In this document: one piece after another, positions 59,554-64,000 of the stretch | Layout of the letters: every line of letters starts with the position of its first letter | Position numbering within the stretch: position 1 is the first letter of the stretch | Assembly: GCA_002914805.1 (NCBI GenBank) | Contig: JXTB01000090.1 | Span: forward strand, 1 to 64,000 | Direction of reading: 5' to 3' | Source: Parasponia andersonii | Taxonomy: Eukaryota; Streptophyta; Magnoliopsida; Rosales; Cannabaceae | DNA: 64,000 bases | Made by a program: the position numbers and the translations under genes | The notes under the pieces: model-generated | What the model was told of the DNA's origin: nothing | The model's database searches: none | Seen by the model: only the letters and a program-made list of their open reading frames with translations

Positions 59554-62500
59554 TTCCCTCTTTTTTTTTTCTAATATCAAGGATACATGGAAGCAAATAA
59601 CTCCGTTATATTCTCTACGTAAGATGGTTCCAGATTTTCTTGGTAACTATTTCTTTTTTTTTTTTTTAAAGAAATATTTTCTTTGTATTTCTTAGAAATA
59701 CCAGAGAATTATATTTGGCATTACAATTTGCAACAATATTTTCATTAGTATAGGACTCACGAGAACGAATGACAGTGAATTTGTGATCAAAAGTTTGATC
59801 AAAATATATCTCAATATAATATTTTTTTAAAAATGGAATTAGAGCGATTAGACATATTCATGTTAATTCTCACTAATTACTCACATGAAGTACGATTTTC
59901 ACTTAATAAAATTGTTGTCTAGCCGCTAATTGGAATAATAAATGTTCTTACACATATCTCTTTTGAACCTGTGAATTACCTATATTGGTTTTGTGTATGT
60001 CACAATCATTGAAGGTCTTAATTATTACAAGATATCATTATAATAAGAAAATTACAAAAATAAGAAATTAAAAAAGCTAGTTTAATTAATTACGGAACCA
60101 TGCTAGACCCCCTTTGTTTTTTTTAAAAAAAAGAAATGAATAAAAAAATGCTAGATTGAGACCAAAGCATGACAGATTGTCCTCTTGCAATGTTTTGTAC
60201 TTTCTGGAAATAAAATGTGACATTAAAGGACAAATAGGAAGGGTGATTGAAAATTGAACAAAAAGGAGAAATGAAATCATTGATTATGTGTTTTTTGTTT
60301 GTTCTCTTTATTTTTCTTTTTGAGGGGGTTTGTTCTCTTTATTTCAGATATTGATAAGTGAAAAAGTAATTGGAATCTTAAGAAAATCACAGCCTCTAGT
60401 TTCTATACAAATAATAATCAAGTTGGGACTCATATGCCATATTCCCTTGGCTTATTATTATTATTATTATTATTATTATTTTACTCACAATATTCTCTTT
60501 GGCTTTTCCTTCATACAAAAAGTGCATATTGATTTTCTCAAAAAATTTGTTTAAAAAAAGTGCACATAATTCCTTTTTTTTTTTTCCAATTATGAAATTG
60601 TTAATGATGTCATCTTTTTTTAACAAAAAAAATCTTTTAATTTTTATTCCTTAGTCCTTACAACAGTTAAATCTTTTCCTCTCTTTCTGTTTTTTTTTTT
60701 CCTTATTTTTGGTGGATAAGTCTTGAAAAGTTTTAGTGGTGCACTTAGTTTTGAATGACATTATCTTCTTTGGATTAAGTTTCTCTTCTGTTTTCTACGA
60801 TTTTTTATCAAAATCTTGCATATCTGATAATGAAGAAGAAAACAAAAGGCTATAAAAAAGAATTGAGTTAAATACATCTATATCATATATTCCAATAACC
60901 ATCACCACGAATTCGACATAAAAAATCAAACAAAGCATAAAAATGTATCTTTGGAAAGCACTTATATATATATATATATATGTGTGTTAAAAATTAAGAA
61001 ATAAGAAATATTCTGTGAGATAATAATTTAAAAATGTGCGGTACCGTAAGTTTTTCTTTTTGCTTTTGGCTTTACACGACAGTTGAACTGTTGAAGAAAA
61101 GAATCAATTCATTATTCATAGCATTTGGGTTTTTATTTGGATTATATCTATTAATTATCTAGGCTTTTCTTATATATAAATATCTATAGAAATAGGATGG
61201 AATTACTTCTAAAATAATGGATAAACCTGAAAATAAATATTTACACATTAAATCTTGAAAGTATTTAGTTTCTAGCGGATCTAGCTTCTCTAAGAAGAGG
61301 TTCATTTATCTTTTTCAAAATATTTTTTAAGGAGGAAAGAATTTTTTTTGAAGAAATTCTATTTTCTCTCGTTAGTGCGACAATGTTACTTTAGAGCATT
61401 TAGAATTTTCACAAAAATTATTTTCTTGAAAATTTAATGGAATTTTATGAAAATATACTCCTACAAAATTTTAAGGATTAAATATCGCTCACGGCAAACT
61501 ATCTTTTTTTTTTTTTTTTTCTTTCATACCTCACCACTTAAATTCTTGACAGTGTTATACTTTGACAATGTTACGGGGCATTTATAATACTTTAGCACCA
61601 TTGACCCATATTTATATTAGTGTTTGATGCCAAGCACCACTTTTAAAATTCCTCTAATATTTTCCTTAAATTATATCAACTAGGTACAACACACGCTTAG
61701 AAAAGAAGTATGGCAGTTCAAAAATATTCACCACCAATCGAAGTTACAAGCACACGCTTAGGGTCTAATTATAATTAGATTTTGGTAATTGTGCATTAGA
61801 TCTCGTGTAATTAAACATTACCACCATATTATAAGTTGATTCTGGTCTTCATGTGTTTTTATTTATTTTATTTTTTTGTAAGTACCCTGAAAGTACTGAA
61901 AACATTGTTCCCCACACATGGGGGCTTATTCCTCGAAAAAACACGAGCACTTCCATTTCTCACTCCTCAGAAATCATGTGCTTTTCTTTTTTCCATTAGC
62001 TTTTCACCCACCCCACGACTTTTCTAACTTTAGCCATGATTTGCTCACTTTTTGATTTATTTCTTACTTTAATTTTCACTCCTAGGGTAACTCATCCTTG
62101 TTCTTTTATTTTCTTACTTAAGTTTTTTGAGAACATTACATTAACAGCCCTTATTTTATCTCAAAATTACATTAACACTTTCTAAAACAAAACTAATTAT
62201 AGTGACATCCTCAAAAGCATAAGAAATTTTCACCATTTAAATGTATTATTCTCTTAATTTAAAAAATTAATTGTTAGTATAACATAACAGGTCATCATTT
62301 AAAAAAATGTAATGGTCAAAAGTAAAACTTTTAACCAATTTAATTAGTTAGGGTGTCTATATAATCTTTTTTGAATTCCATAGGTACCTTTATCACTGTA
62401 GTCATTTTTAGTTTACATGGTTGTATTCTAATTTTGACATATATCAGGGGTTCCAGTGCAATTATCACTATTTTTTTTTTACCCCTACAGAATCGGACTT

Positions 62501-64000
62501 TAAAATGGTGGTTCTGAATCTTCTGATCAGGTGTTCTTTACAAATATGAGGAATATTTTTTTAAAAAGGAAAGAGAGAGAGAAAGTCTATGATCTTCTTA
62601 GATCATAAACTAATTAACGTGATTTGGATTTTGGACTAGCTCGATTTTTCAAAGACATAATAATGTGTTCCTCATTTGAGCAGCTTTGACTCAAAACTCA
62701 AGAGTGTAATATTATGAGAAAAATAAGCTGTCAGCAAAAACTTCTTCACTTCTTGAGTTGAGATAGTTGAGTCCTCCAATTAAATCTCATACCGATATTA
62801 TTGTTGGAGATTCATGAAATGTCAATTTCAATTTGATCAGAATTATAGTTTAGTACAAATATGATTATAATATGATCAGACAAAAGTATAGATGGTCAGT
62901 GCATTTCAAATTTCAATATGAATTAATGAAATTCTTCCTTATGTGAATAAACAAAAAAAAAAAAAAAAAAAAAAAGAAACAACTCCTACCGAATTTTCGG
63001 AGGAGAGGTTGTAACAAGAGATTAATGCTGTGGTCGCATATTAATCTAGATGATAATCACATTAGTGTCTAGTATTAATACACAATTCGGGGGGAAGAAA
63101 ATACCAAAATTGAGATTTGTTGAACAATCCCTCAAAGGACCTACGTAAGAAAGAGATGAGAAGTCCAAAATGACTAATTACACAAAGTGCTTATCAATAA
63201 TAAGATGGCATTTATTTATTGGCTAGACATAGATTAATTGACACCAGATTTGGACAAATAATGCTATCGGCTATCTGCAACGTAACGTCAGCTAATTATA
63301 ATTGATTGACTGAAACTCCCATAGATTCTGCTTAATGTATAATTATGCTTAATGTATAATTACAATAAGTTAATAATACACAGACACATACTCCATCACC
63401 AATCTCATTTAGTGGAAAATAGAGAACAACAAATCGAACCAACTTGTTGAAACTGCATAATTGCACATATTGTTGACAATAAAGAGTATATTATTGAAGT
63501 TGAAGGGAATCTAGTTTCTAGACTTTAATTTATCTAAGATTAAATGGTATCAAAATCAAAGTTGCTTAAAACTCCTAACAAGACAAAACTGAAACGTTTA
63601 AGTCTAGGACTAGAGAGTACCCACTCCATTTTTTCAAACCTTTTTACCTTAAAGATAGTAAAAGCTTCATGCATCATTACAGTTGCTGCCAATAAATAAT
63701 TTACATCTAGCTAGCTGTATGTAATTTGTCAATTAAATAAGTTTTTATATAGACACATACTATGTCTTACTTTAAGTACTAATATTAGTTCACTAAAAAA
63801 AAAAAAAGAGTTACATTTTGCACCTTTTTTTTTTTTGATAATAGAGTTACGTTTTGGATATGCTTCAACTAACTAGACATTATGCAATAAATATATGAAC
63901 TGCCATATTTTGACTTTTATCTTTTTCTTTTTTAATAATCAACATTTATATTCACTTGTCATGTTATAGATTTATAATATGTACATGTATAAATTTATAC
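59554..64000. other. Intergenic stretch to the right edge
   Basis: No supported gene or RNA. Microsatellites include (TTA)n at about 60458-60481 and (TA)n at 60963-60981; long A runs at 62952-62973 and 63795-63807. A short GC-richer hairpin (CTCCTACCGAATTTTCGGAGGAG) lies at about 62983-63006. Short open frames at 60086, 60330 and 61836 have no recognisable family. Confidence 0.4.

Overview
The window is nuclear DNA of a flowering plant, most likely a eudicot. It is AT-rich, its genes are split by GT-AG introns, and its families (CIF sulfated peptides, a LISCL-type GRAS regulator, a DYW-class PPR protein, a plant DnaJ-X co-chaperone) are plant families. The species cannot be named from what is visible. 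Gene density is low: five protein-coding genes in 64 kb, separated by long AT-rich stretches full of microsatellites, tandem duplications and decayed mobile elements.

Layout. (1) About 0.3-4.5 kb and 23.3-25.8 kb hold two copies of one segment. Each carries a three-exon, minus-strand gene for a CASPARIAN STRIP INTEGRITY FACTOR (CIF) type secreted peptide. ORF scanning misses these genes because the exons are only 65-135 nt long. Copy A (95 aa) has larger introns and a roughly 2.9-kb insertion about 400 bp upstream of its start; copy B (93 aa) is compact. (2) Between them lie a decayed Ty3/gypsy chromovirus (11.17-17.14 kb, minus strand, two 658-bp LTRs), a possible solo LTR (about 5.0-7.4 kb) and several tandem duplications. 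(3) 28.8-34.9 kb is a nine-coding-exon DnaJ/DnaJ-X gene on the minus strand; its introns contain a tRNA-derived SINE and a Ty1/copia-type LTR fragment. (4) 35-40.3 kb is repeat-rich and noncoding. (5) 40.5-45.0 kb is a plus-strand GRAS gene with a 1.8-kb 5'UTR intron (containing a 75-nt T run) and an apparent 80-bp 3'UTR intron. (6) 50.19-51.92 kb is an intronless DYW-type PPR gene with an overlapping upstream ORF. (7) 52-64 kb is noncoding, with a CACTA-like nonautonomous element, a second SINE with target-site duplications and a foldback element.

The genes do not form a pathway together. The most interesting content is the CIF pair. Its predicted mature peptides differ at several sites, including a Pro in place of the Phe found in copy B and in Arabidopsis CIF1/CIF2, and the two copies have different upstream DNA. 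This suggests recent duplication followed by divergence of a peptide hormone. All exon models come from reading splice signals and frame continuity by eye; no database or transcript evidence was available.
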